A stretch of DNA of 8,598 bases, from assembly GCA_934364765.1 (NCBI GenBank), contig CAKRMO010000033.1:1-8598 (forward strand), in the 5' to 3' direction. Every line of letters begins with the position of its first letter. The first letter of the stretch is position 1. Source of the DNA: an uncultured Bacteroidaceae bacterium. Its GTDB lineage: Bacteria > Bacteroidota > Bacteroidia > Bacteroidales > Bacteroidaceae. The notes below the pieces were generated by a model that was not told the origin of the DNA, did no database searches, and saw only the letters and a list, made by a program, of their open reading frames with translations. Below are positions 1 through 5,894 of the stretch, piece after piece. The position numbers and the translations under genes were made by a program.

Positions 1-59
1 TGTTATGTGCTGGCCCGTGGATTTTTGTTTTTTTTGCACTTGTGGCAAACAAAACATCG

Positions 60-911
60 TCAATCTTCGTTTTTTGGCGCGGGTTTCACCAGAATTGCGC
101 TGAATTCCCACAATATGTATATGGGCAGGAACACAGCCATGAGCGTGAACGGGTCGGACGACGGCGTTATCACCGCTGCCACGATAAGCAGCACAACAAC
201 TGCGTGGCGGCGGTAGCGCTTGAAGAACGAGCGGTTGAGCAGCCCGATTTTCGACAGCAGCGCCGACACGAGGGGCAGCTCGAAGATAATCCCCATCATG
301 AACACGAGCATCAGGAAGTTGCTCATGTACGAGTCGAGCGAGAGCTGGTTGGTTATCTCCGGGCTTATCTGGTATGTGTACAAAAAGCGCAGCGTCAGCG
401 GGAACACGAGGGCGTAGCCCACAAAGCAGCCTATGAAGAACATCACCGTGCCGAACACGAAGGCTTTTTCCGTGCGCCGCCTTTCGTTTTGGTAAAGCGC
501 GGGACACACGAACCTCCATATCTCAAATACAATGTAGGGAAACGCCACGAGCAGCGCAAACCAGAACGAAAGCGACACTTGCAGGAAAAACTGCGACGGC
601 AGCTTTATGTTTATTATGTTCACGCTGAAAGGCGCGGCAAAGTCGTCGGGGGCGAGCGGCACGTACGAACTCAGTTTCGCGAGAAACTTGTAGAGAAAGA
701 AGTCGTTGCGGCACGGGGCCATAATCACGTGCTGGAACAGCCAGGGAATGAAGGCGAAGCCTCCGACCACCAGTATGCCTATCGCGATGAACGACCTTAC
801 GAGCATCCACCTTAACGCCTCAAGGTGGTCCCAAAATGTCATTTCGGGAAGGTTGCTGCTTTCGTCCACGTTTTGCCTTGCTTCCGGGTTTTCGTTTTCG
901 GTCGGTGTCAT
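60..911 (-). CDS. tatC: Sec-independent protein translocase TatC
   Basis: TatC is the polytopic inner-membrane receptor of the twin-arginine pathway; it binds RR signal peptides and works with TatA to export folded proteins. The 283-residue product has a polar N-terminal tail of about 23 residues, then the family hallmark HLEALR (29-34). Six hydrophobic segments follow, at roughly 40-60, 110-132, 150-172, 197-220, 236-250 and 254-272. Further family motifs are FEIWRFVCPAL (129-139, with the conserved Glu of the first cytoplasmic loop), ELPLV (211-215) and ITPSSDPFT (248-256). The extended loop between the first two membrane segments is usual in Bacteroidetes. The ATG overlaps the tatA stop as ATGA, so the two genes are probably translationally coupled. 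The gene is complete. The 59 bases downstream to the window edge hold no gene I can recognise. Confidence 0.97.
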   Translation of the reverse strand: MTPTENENPEARQNVDESSNLPEMTFWDHLEALRWMLVRSFIAIGILVVGGFAFIPWLFQHVIMAPCRNDFFLYKFLAKLSSYVPLAPDDFAAPFSVNIINIKLPSQFFLQVSLSFWFALLVAFPYIVFEIWRFVCPALYQNERRRTEKAFVFGTVMFFIGCFVGYALVFPLTLRFLYTYQISPEITNQLSLDSYMSNFLMLVFMMGIIFELPLVSALLSKIGLLNRSFFKRYRRHAVVVLLIVAAVITPSSDPFTLMAVFLPIYILWEFSAILVKPAPKNED

Positions 912-1096
912 TTTTTGTCGGTCGTGTCGTTCTGGTCTATGTCCTTCTTTATCTCGTCTTCAATTCCGTTCATTCCTTTTTTGAAGTCGCGTATTCCTTT
1001 TCCCACGCCGTGCATCAGTTCGGGCAGCTTCTTGCCGCCGAACAGGACCAGCACCACAATGGCTATGATCACGATTTCGGGCATTCCTAAATTCAT
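908..1096 (-). CDS. tatA: Twin-arginine translocase subunit TatA/TatE
   Basis: TatA forms the oligomeric pore-like component of the twin-arginine translocase and partners the adjacent TatC. The 62-residue product has one N-terminal transmembrane helix (about 6-21), the classic FGGKKLPEL hinge (19-27), an amphipathic helix (GVGKGIRDFKKG, 30-41) and a charged, hydrophilic tail. The open frame extends upstream to 1186, but the added residues are basic and unlike the family. The start at 1096 (MNLGMPE) puts the helix at the usual place; an internal ATG at 1084 (MPEIVII) is a possible alternative. There is no Shine-Dalgarno sequence, as is normal in Bacteroidetes. I could not separate TatA from TatB by sequence alone. 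Bacteroidetes usually carry only TatA and TatC, and no tatB is seen here. Confidence 0.95.
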   Translation of the reverse strand: MNLGMPEIVIIAIVVLVLFGGKKLPELMHGVGKGIRDFKKGMNGIEDEIKKDIDQNDTTDKK

Positions 1097-1185
1097 AATT
1101 GTTTTCGTTTTGGGGTTTGTATGGCTTGTGCATGGAGCGGGGCTCCGCGCCTTGCGCCTTTTTTTACAGTGCGGGTTTATAACCA

Positions 1186-1217
1186 ATGCGCCCCACCGTA
1201 TGAAGGGTGAAGCGCAT
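1186..1217 (-). other. Hairpin between the SPOR gene and tatA
   Basis: An inverted repeat pairs 1186-1197 with 1206-1217 around an 8-base loop. Read as minus-strand RNA it is a continuous 12-bp stem with two central G-U pairs. Read as plus-strand RNA those two pairs become C-A mismatches, so the structure favours the direction in which the flanking genes are transcribed. It starts 24 bases after the SPOR gene stop. No U-tract follows on the minus strand, so it is not a textbook terminator. It could be a partial terminator, an RNA processing or stability element, or a leader structure of tatAC. No clear -7 element was found between it and tatA. Confidence 0.5.
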
Positions 1218-1240
1218 GGTGTTTTTTGTGAAAGGGGGGA

Positions 1241-1726
1241 TTACTTGTTGTAGAGCAGCCAAGCGTCGGAATATGAGTTGCGGAGCTTGTTGCGCGACGA
1301 CACTGCCGAGTTGAGGTCGTCAAACGTGGTTGCAATCACGCGGTAGAACTTGCGCTGCGGGTTGAGCGCTATCTGCGCCTCGTAGCCCTGGTTCTTGAGT
1401 TTCTGCTGCAGTCCCTGCGCGTTTGCCTTGAGCGAGAAGCTGCCGCATACAACGCTGTATGTCTTCAGCCCGCTGCCGTCCACAAGCTGCACACTCTCGC
1501 TCCTCACGTTTGCGTCTGCGTGCGACGGGGCGGGCGTGGTGGTTACGGTTGTGGCGGGTTGCGTCGGCTGCACGGCCACTGTGGTCTGCTGCGGCTGCTG
1601 CTGTTCCACGGCCTGCTGCTGTTTTGCTTTTTCGTATGCCTTTTTATAGGCAGACTCCTGCGATTTGCATGAAGTGAAAGCTATGGCTGTAAACAAACCC
1701 AAAGCTATGGCTACATACTTTTTCAT
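1241..1726 (-). CDS. SPOR-domain lipoprotein
   Basis: The 161-residue protein is a predicted lipoprotein that binds septal peptidoglycan. Residues 1-20 are a signal peptide ending in a lipobox (FTSC, acylated Cys20). Next come a charged helical stretch (YKKAYEKAK) and a Gln/Thr/Pro-rich low-complexity linker (about 36-70). A C-terminal SPOR domain (about 87-159) contains the typical opening TYSVVCGSF, the NAQGLQQKLKNQGYEAQI helix-strand and FYRVIATTF. SPOR domains recognise denuded glycan strands, usually at division sites. The gene lies upstream of tatA on the same strand, separated by 144 bases that contain a hairpin, so joint transcription is possible but not shown. A -7-type promoter lies about 88 bases upstream. 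No specific gene name can be given; the domain call is firm. Confidence 0.92.
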   Translation of the reverse strand: MKKYVAIALGLFTAIAFTSCKSQESAYKKAYEKAKQQQAVEQQQPQQTTVAVQPTQPATTVTTTPAPSHADANVRSESVQLVDGSGLKTYSVVCGSFSLKANAQGLQQKLKNQGYEAQIALNPQRKFYRVIATTFDDLNSAVSSRNKLRNSYSDAWLLYNK

Positions 1727-1813
1727 GATTGTTTGATGCTTGATTTTGTAAGTTAATTTTGTCTCGTTGTCTGTTGGTTTATGTCAAAGCCCTGCGGCGT
1801 CAACTTGATGCTA

Positions 1814-1821
1814 CAAAGTTA
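1814..1821 (-). promoter_or_regulatory. Candidate -7 promoter element for the SPOR gene
   Basis: On the minus strand this reads TAACTTTG, an exact match to the Bacteroidetes -7 consensus TAnnTTTG. The same octamer occurs upstream of pheS in this window. A transcript starting a few bases downstream would have a leader of about 80 nt before the SPOR gene ATG at 1726. No TTTG box is seen at the expected -33 distance, so this is a partial match. Confidence 0.5.
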
Positions 1822-1915
1822 CGATTTTCATTTTGAATACAGCCGTTTTGGCAATAAAGAATATTAAAAAGACGGAAATGCTGTTGATTTTACAATAAAG
1901 TGGGCCTCCCCTTGC

Positions 1916-1944
1916 TTTGCATTCGCGGAAAATGGCTAATTTTG
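1916..1944 (+). promoter_or_regulatory. Candidate promoter of the ytxH-holin operon
   Basis: TAATTTTG at 1937-1944 matches the Bacteroidetes -7 consensus TAnnTTTG. TTTG at 1916-1919 could be the -33 box, but the gap is 17 bp, a little shorter than the usual 19-21. Transcription would start near 1950, leaving a leader of about 25 nt before the ATG at 1977. This and the SPOR gene promoter share the 250-bp divergent intergenic region 1727-1976, which holds nothing else I recognise. Confidence 0.55.
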
Positions 1945-1976
1945 AAACGAGTTACAAACTAATAAATTCATAAGTC

Positions 1977-2183
1977 ATGAAAGGTTTAAGCATTTTGGCA
2001 GCTTTTTTGGGTGGCGCCGCAGTGGGTGCCGCGTGTGGGATACTTTTCGCCCCCGAAAAGGGGGAGGACACGCGTGAGAGGATCATCGAGGCCTTGCAGA
2101 GGAGGGGGATACGCCTTGACCGCAAGCAGATGAAAGACCTCGTGGACGACATTGCAGACGAGCTGAAGGCGGCTGACAATTGA
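1977..2183 (+). CDS. YtxH-like small membrane protein
   Basis: The 68-residue product has an N-terminal glycine/alanine-rich transmembrane helix (about 4-24) running into the family signature GILFAPEKGEDTRERI (21-36). A charged amphipathic helix with several Asp/Glu and Lys/Arg residues follows. This layout (short GxxxG-like helix, LFAPxxGxxxR, polar tail) is characteristic of YtxH/GvpP-type small proteins, which are often stress-induced; their biochemical role is unsettled. It is the first gene of a plus-strand cluster, 24 bases before the holin-like gene. In many bacteria YtxH-like genes sit next to DUF1469/holin-like genes, and that pairing is seen here. The start at 1977 is the only one that keeps the membrane helix whole. 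Confidence 0.85.
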   Translation: MKGLSILAAFLGGAAVGAACGILFAPEKGEDTRERIIEALQRRGIRLDRKQMKDLVDDIADELKAADN

Positions 2184-2207
2184 GCGTGCAAATAAATAGT
2201 TTGGGGA

Positions 2208-2573
2208 ATGTTTTCCAGCAGCCATAACATAAAGACCATCGAGGAGCTTGTTGCCGAGATAAAGCGGTATTTCGAGCTTCAGAAGAGGTATGTGAGGCTG
2301 GAGTTCGTCTCGAAACTCGTGGTGTTGCTTTCCGCACTGATATTGGGCATGATTATGTTCCTTGTCGGTGCGGTGGCTTTTATATTGGTTGCCTTCTGCA
2401 TGGCCTCGCTGGTGGGCGACCTCACGGGGAGCCTCACGCTCGGCTATGCGGCGGTGGCGTTGTTTTTCGTTGTGCTTGCGGGGGTGGTTTACGCCAACCG
2501 CAGCAAATGGATCACCGCGCCGCTCGTGAATTTTCTCGGCAACCTGTTTTTAAGTGGCGACAATGACAAATAA
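2208..2573 (+). CDS. Holin-like / DUF1469-type membrane protein
   Basis: The 121-residue protein opens with a polar amphipathic helix (TIEELVAEIKRYFELQKRYVRLE, about 10-32). Two hydrophobic segments follow, about 37-67 and 76-96, then a short polar tail. This architecture matches the family annotated as phage holin superfamily 6 / putative Actinobacteriophage holin III (DUF1469). Despite that name, its chromosomal members usually sit next to ytxH-like genes and are not part of prophages. No phage genes occur here, so a lysis role is unlikely; a membrane-organising or stress role is an inference. It starts 24 bases after the ytxH stop, and its end overlaps the next gene by 11 bases. Confidence 0.85.
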   Translation: MFSSSHNIKTIEELVAEIKRYFELQKRYVRLEFVSKLVVLLSALILGMIMFLVGAVAFILVAFCMASLVGDLTGSLTLGYAAVALFFVVLAGVVYANRSKWITAPLVNFLGNLFLSGDNDK

Positions 2574-2811
2574 CGCACCAAGGTTCACCCTCGACGGCAT
2601 TCTCGCCCGGCGCGACGAAGCCCTTGCCGATGTGCGCAACAGCGGGCGGCGCATGAGGACGCTCACGCGGAGCCTGTTCGAGCCCCCAAAGGCTACGGGG
2701 CGTTTCGGAGGGCTTATGAACAACTTCGACAGGATTATGGCCGTTTACGACGGCGTGATGCTCGGAATGAAGATTATATCACGGGTGAGGAGGCTGGTTC
2801 GCAGAAGATGA
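2563..2811 (+). CDS. Small basic protein of unknown function
   Basis: The 82-residue product is not a family I can name. It is mostly charged, has an Arg-rich N-terminal half (LARRDEALADVRNSGRRMR), a mildly hydrophobic stretch (about 53-71, RIMAVYDGVMLGMKII) and a strongly basic C-terminus (RVRRLVRRR). I chose ATG at 2563, which overlaps the upstream stop by 11 bases; an in-frame GTG at 2554 would add three residues. The stop overlaps the next gene's start as ATGA. This tight packing on both sides supports a real gene and a shared operon. A peripheral membrane protein with a short amphipathic or membrane-inserted helix is plausible, but this is inference. Confidence 0.75.
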   Translation: MTNNAPRFTLDGILARRDEALADVRNSGRRMRTLTRSLFEPPKATGRFGGLMNNFDRIMAVYDGVMLGMKIISRVRRLVRRR

Positions 2812-3209
2812 GGCAACTGTTAATGATGTTGCCGCTGCTGCTTTTGGCGGTCTTGTCGTGCCGACAGGCTTCATTCGACGACCAATGTATGCAGCAGGCA
2901 AGGGAATACACCGAAAAACAGTGCCCCCAGAGAATTTCCGAGGGTGTCGTACTTGATTCGATGACGTACTCCAAGGCGCTGCGCTGCCTTTCATACCACT
3001 ACACCCTAAGCGGCGAAATAGACGACGCCAAGCTCGTGCAGGGCAATATCGATATGTTCCGCAGGCAGTTGCTCTCGATGATAGCCAATTCCGTGGAACT
3101 GAAACGCGCAAAGGACGAGGGCATCAGTTTCCGTTATGTGTACGTTTCGGCATCATCCCGCAAGCAGCTTGTAAGCATCACGCTGCGCAAGGAGGATTAC
3201 AAAAAATAG
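2808..3209 (+). CDS. Small lipoprotein of unknown function
   Basis: The 133-residue protein has a short signal peptide ending in a lipobox (AVLSC, predicted acylated Cys18). The mature part of about 115 residues contains three further cysteines (27, 39, 59), which could form disulphides after export. It is mixed alpha/beta in appearance, with a strand-rich end (ISFRYVYVSASSRKQLVSITL). I recognise no named domain. Its ATG overlaps the preceding stop as ATGA, so it is the last member of the ytxH cluster and probably translationally coupled. In context it may be an envelope partner of the upstream membrane proteins; the sequence itself shows no function. Confidence 0.8.
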   Translation: MRQLLMMLPLLLLAVLSCRQASFDDQCMQQAREYTEKQCPQRISEGVVLDSMTYSKALRCLSYHYTLSGEIDDAKLVQGNIDMFRRQLLSMIANSVELKRAKDEGISFRYVYVSASSRKQLVSITLRKEDYKK

Positions 3210-3374
3210 CGCGGCGGCTGTTGTCAGGGGCGTGCTGTGCTTCGTGGCAAGGCAGGAAAGCGGATGATATTTAACGCAATTCATGCCGAAAACGCAACGT
3301 GTTGGGATTAAGAGTTTTATGTGATTTTGCAATAATCTTGTAAGCGTTTGGCTTTCATGGCGTTGCAAGGTGCG

Positions 3375-3418
3375 AAAATTATGTCTGATGTAATTCAAAT
3401 TATATCAGACATAATTTT
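3375..3418. terminator. 44-bp near-perfect inverted repeat, possible bidirectional terminator
   Basis: Positions 3375-3395 pair with 3398-3418 at 20 of 21 positions; the exception, 3390/3403, is a G-T pair. Only CA lies between the arms. The arms correspond to the first two units of the dyad array, which are inverted copies of each other. It sits between two convergent genes, with an AAAA flank on the left and a TTTTT run on the right. RNA from either strand would therefore form a hairpin followed by U residues. A terminator role is inference; cruciform or protein-binding roles are equally possible. Confidence 0.45.
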
Positions 3419-3462
3419 TCCTGCATAGGACATAGTTTTTCCTACATCCGATGTAGTTTTCG
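3375..3462. repeat. Four-unit array of 15-bp dyads at 21-bp spacing
   Basis: Four related 15-bp units occur at 3379-3393 (TTATGTCTGATGTAA), 3400-3414 (TTATATCAGACATAA), 3421-3435 (CTGCATAGGACATAG) and 3442-3456 (CTACATCCGATGTAG). Their centres are exactly 21 bp apart. The gaps are 6 bp each: TTCAAA, TTTTTC, TTTTTC, with TTTTCG after the last. Each unit is a dyad of two half-sites near YTAYRTC around a central base. The fourth is a perfect 7-bp palindrome, and nearly all differences between half-sites are transitions. Two-helical-turn phasing suggests a protein-binding array, but the binder is unknown. Read on the minus strand in one frame, the array would encode repeats of CRKNYV, a useful search handle and not a real protein. 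Confidence 0.75.
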
Positions 3463-3509
3463 GGGCGTTTGGAAAAGGACGGACGATTATTGTTTTGCGC
3501 CAATTGCAG

Positions 3510-3528
3510 GGGCGTATTGCATACGCCC
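3510..3528. repeat. GCGTAT palindrome, copy 1
   Basis: GGGCGTATTGCATACGCCC is an 8-bp perfect stem with a 3-base loop, extendable by one G-T and one A-T pair. It is preceded by GCGCCAATTGCAG. A similar sequence with similar left flank recurs 83 bp to the right, so both probably belong to a dispersed palindromic repeat family and not to a gene-specific regulatory site. Confidence 0.6.
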
Positions 3529-3592
3529 TTTACTCCACCGCTTGAACCGCACCGCAAACCGCCGACACGGCATTGCAAATCGGCGCAATTCC

Positions 3593-3611
3593 GGGCGTAT
3601 GCCATACGTCC
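3593..3611. repeat. GCGTAT palindrome, copy 2
   Basis: GGGCGTATGCCATACGTCC has a stem like copy 1 with one G-T pair, preceded by GGCGCAATTCC, which also resembles the left flank of copy 1. The two copies have the same orientation and their starts are 83 bp apart. Confidence 0.55.
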
Positions 3612-3668
3612 CTATGGTGATGCAATTTCTTGATTATTCGCGTTTTGCGAGAATTGCTTTGGCGGCGT

Positions 3669-4793
3669 TCATTTTGCGCCTTTGCGGCGGTTGCATTCCC
3701 GGCAAAGCATCTGGCAATTCTCCTCCACGGTGCGCCCGCCGTCCCGCCACGGGGTGATGTGGTCGCCCTCCATGAACTCCACGTCAAGCTCCTTGCCGCA
3801 AATGGCGCATTTGTGCCCCTGCCTCTCCCAAGCCGCGAGCTTTATTTTCTCGGGGAAGGTGCGCAGGTCGAGATAGTGTTCGTCGCCGGTAAGCACGTAG
3901 GGAATTATTCCGCTGCTTTTTTGTATTTCATCGTCCTGCATGAGCGTTGATATGCGTTTTCCCAAAGCCGCTGTGTCGAGAGCCTGTTCGTGAAAACGGT
4001 CGTAGAACCAAGCCCAATCAAGTCCTTTCATTATTTTCTTGAACCTTTTCATGTCGAAATTGGTTATCGCCCAATTAAGCACGTTCTGGAAATAGCTCCA
4101 CAGGTTGTTTGCGTTGGGGTCGTGCTGGTGTTTTGCCATATATCCCACGGCACTTTGGCTGTGCCCCGCGCGCGTTTCGTGGTCTGCCATCCACTCCAGG
4201 GCTTTTTTGAGGAAGTCCTGCCTTATTGGCGAGCCGTTCACCAAATCTTTGCCAAGGCGGTATGCGCCGCAGTTGTTTTTCGAGAAATGCCGCTTGGCGT
4301 CGCTCACGAACGGCCCGGCGTAAACCGCGTTGTTAATCTCCTGCTCGTTAAGCGGCTTCCCCGCTATGTTTATTGTCTTGAACCATTCAAGTTTCTCCGA
4401 TGCCTCCCCCTCGCACACATACACCGTGAGCTTGTAGCCGAGTATGCGCTTCTGCACGTCGGCTGGCTGGTTGAAGAAATTCCTGAAGTCAACGCTGAAT
4501 TTGCCCGCCACGTATTCGCACAGCGAGAGCGTGCGCTGCTGTCCGTCCATCACTTCGTACGGACATTCGGCATCCTCGCTTCTTTTCACCCAGTACATCA
4601 CGTTCAACGGGTAGCCGTTCAGCACGGTGTGTATAACCGCCTCCTGCTCCTTTTCGTTGTAGATGAACTCACGCTGGTATGGCGGGCGGATGTCGAGTCT
4701 GCCGCCATAGCCGCGCACTCCCAGCTCTTCGTTGTTTGAGTAACCGTCCGTAATCTCCCCGACGGTAACTTCTGTCTGCTTTATTGTCATCAT
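3669..4793 (-). CDS. DUF262-HNH endonuclease, probable restriction partner
   Basis: The 374-residue protein joins two modules. The N-terminal part (about 1-200) is a DUF262/GmrSD-N-type domain with PPYQREF (37-43) and the signature DGQQRTL (83-89); in studied relatives this ParB/Srx-like fold binds or hydrolyses nucleotide and senses DNA or its modification. The C-terminal part is a zinc-stabilised HNH nuclease. It has CxxC at 329/332, GDHITPW with the catalytic-type His345, Asn359, CxxC at 364/367 and Asn368. The central region (about 200-310) is helical and unassigned. Its ATG overlaps the methyltransferase stop as ATGA, giving coupled expression in which the methyltransferase is made first. 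A second ATG lies one codon in. No truncation is seen. Role as the cutting half of a restriction-type defence pair is inferred from the domains and neighbour; the target is unknown. Confidence 0.9.
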   Translation of the reverse strand: MMTIKQTEVTVGEITDGYSNNEELGVRGYGGRLDIRPPYQREFIYNEKEQEAVIHTVLNGYPLNVMYWVKRSEDAECPYEVMDGQQRTLSLCEYVAGKFSVDFRNFFNQPADVQKRILGYKLTVYVCEGEASEKLEWFKTINIAGKPLNEQEINNAVYAGPFVSDAKRHFSKNNCGAYRLGKDLVNGSPIRQDFLKKALEWMADHETRAGHSQSAVGYMAKHQHDPNANNLWSYFQNVLNWAITNFDMKRFKKIMKGLDWAWFYDRFHEQALDTAALGKRISTLMQDDEIQKSSGIIPYVLTGDEHYLDLRTFPEKIKLAAWERQGHKCAICGKELDVEFMEGDHITPWRDGGRTVEENCQMLCRECNRRKGAK

Positions 4794-5842
4794 GATATTT
4801 GGTGTTTTATTCGGCGGATGAATATGCGCTTGTAAAGTCCTTTACCTTTAACAACAGGAGCGTCTCGTCTTGGAAAAGGAAGCTCGTATTTTTTGAGCAT
4901 TCCGTCTCCGCCTCTGTCCGTTGTCCAAATAATCTCAAACTGTGTAGGGCAATATTTGTCGAGAAAAGTGATTGGCACTCCCATAACGCCGTTGTAGTCG
5001 CATGGTATGTCGGCGGTGCGGCCCACTTCTATGGCATCGTAGTTGTCGTATTTGGGGTAGGCTTCCGGGGAGTAGCGGCAGACCAAATCAAGTTCCTCGT
5101 TGCGTTTGGGAATTTCGAGATTGGTGAACCACATTACGCCTGAAACCCTGATCATTCCCTTGCGGTGGTCGCCGGCTGTGGCAGTGTCCTTGTAGGGCGA
5201 CATGAAATGCGCCGCCGCTCCCTTGAAGCCGTAGCCAAGCCACAACCGGTTGTTTTTTATGTATGGGAAAATCTCCTTGTAGGTTATTGCGTTCTGGTTG
5301 CCGACGATTATGAACTTCTTGTTGTGCTTCATGAGTTGTGCCACATACTCGCGGAAAAGCGAGAATGGCGGATTTGTAACCACGATGTCGGCTTCTTTCA
5401 GAAGTTCCTCGCACTCCTCGCTGCGGAAGTCCCCCGTTTGCAGGATTGAAAGCACATTCCTGTCGTTTTGCAGAAGATAGCGCACATCCGAAAGGTCGAT
5501 TGCCCCATCGCCGTTGAGGTCTTTCACCTCCGTAATCTCCACCTTGTATGCGGTTTTCTTAGGCTCGCTGTCAAATTCCTCGAAATGTAGCAGCAGTTCG
5601 TTGCCCTGCACGGGCGAACCGTTGTAGCAGGTGCAGATTAGTTTTTTCAGTCCGAGCTGGTTGAAGTGGAGCGCGAAGTACTTGAAGAAATTGCTTTCGT
5701 AAGGGTCGTCGCAGTTGCACAGAATGGTTTTGCCGCGAAAGTGCTGCCAGTAGTGTTGCAACTCGCGCTCAATGTCGGGGAGCTGTGTGTAGAACTCGTC
5801 CTTTTTTGCCGTTCTTGCGGCACTCAGGTTTTTGTTTGCCAT
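4790..5842 (-). CDS. EcoRI-family adenine-specific DNA methyltransferase
   Basis: The 350-residue product belongs to the M.EcoRI-type N6-adenine methyltransferase family, which transfers methyl from S-adenosylmethionine to adenine in duplex DNA. Family blocks visible are KKDEFYTQLPDIE (13-25), ILCNCDDPYESNFFKYF (40-56, cofactor-binding side), GDFRSEECEELLKEADIVVTNPPFSLF ending in the catalytic NPPF (157-160), and a C-terminal block with YPKYDNYDAI (262-271), YNGVMGVPITFL (283-294). I recall the same blocks in M.EcoRI itself, whose site is GAATTC; whether this enzyme shares that site is unknown. Residues 108-119 (DLNGDGAIDLSD) form a dockerin/EF-hand-like calcium loop within an insert that I do not recall in M.EcoRI. 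It is the first gene of the module and is coupled to the DUF262-HNH nuclease. No good -7 promoter is seen in the 52 bases after the upstream RNA terminator. Confidence 0.93.
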   Translation of the reverse strand: MANKNLSAARTAKKDEFYTQLPDIERELQHYWQHFRGKTILCNCDDPYESNFFKYFALHFNQLGLKKLICTCYNGSPVQGNELLLHFEEFDSEPKKTAYKVEITEVKDLNGDGAIDLSDVRYLLQNDRNVLSILQTGDFRSEECEELLKEADIVVTNPPFSLFREYVAQLMKHNKKFIIVGNQNAITYKEIFPYIKNNRLWLGYGFKGAAAHFMSPYKDTATAGDHRKGMIRVSGVMWFTNLEIPKRNEELDLVCRYSPEAYPKYDNYDAIEVGRTADIPCDYNGVMGVPITFLDKYCPTQFEIIWTTDRGGDGMLKKYELPFPRRDAPVVKGKGLYKRIFIRRIKHQIS

Positions 5843-5894
5843 AAGCAGATTGACAGTTGTTTTAAGGCATACCGGCTATCAATCCGCCAAGACG

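Larger units (their letters stand above)
3210..3668. other. Repeat-rich non-coding region between convergent genes
   Basis: These 459 bases separate the end of the plus-strand lipoprotein gene from the end of the minus-strand nuclease gene. No convincing coding frame exists. The first 160 bases show nothing clear. Then come the 21-bp-phased dyad array (3375-3462), two GCGTAT palindromes (3510-3528 and 3593-3611), and a nested hairpin at 3622-3657. In that hairpin the outer arms GCAATT/AATTGC enclose an inner TCGC/GCGA stem. No standard terminator with a U-tract is seen for either convergent gene; the long AT-rich hairpin at 3375-3418 is the best candidate to stop both. Confidence 0.8.

Noticed and set aside
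102..107. GAATTC site considered as a target of the EcoRI-like methyltransferase
   Set aside because: One site in 8.6 kb is near chance expectation and says nothing about this enzyme's specificity.
42..815. Open frame of 257 codons on the plus strand opposite tatC
   Set aside because: It is antisense to a clear full-length tatC, has highly charged low-quality composition rich in His, Glu and Arg, and shows no family features.
2208..2573. Holin-like gene considered as evidence of a prophage
   Set aside because: No endolysin, structural or integrase genes lie nearby; the ytxH neighbour and operon fit the non-phage chromosomal type.
3375..3462. Dyad array considered as a CRISPR array
   Set aside because: Period is only 21 bp with constant 6-bp T-rich gaps and no variable spacers, and no cas genes are present.
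3990..4739. Open frame of 249 codons on the plus strand opposite the DUF262-HNH gene
   Set aside because: It mirrors a well-supported gene with recognisable catalytic motifs; the plus-strand translation has no domain pattern and no start context.
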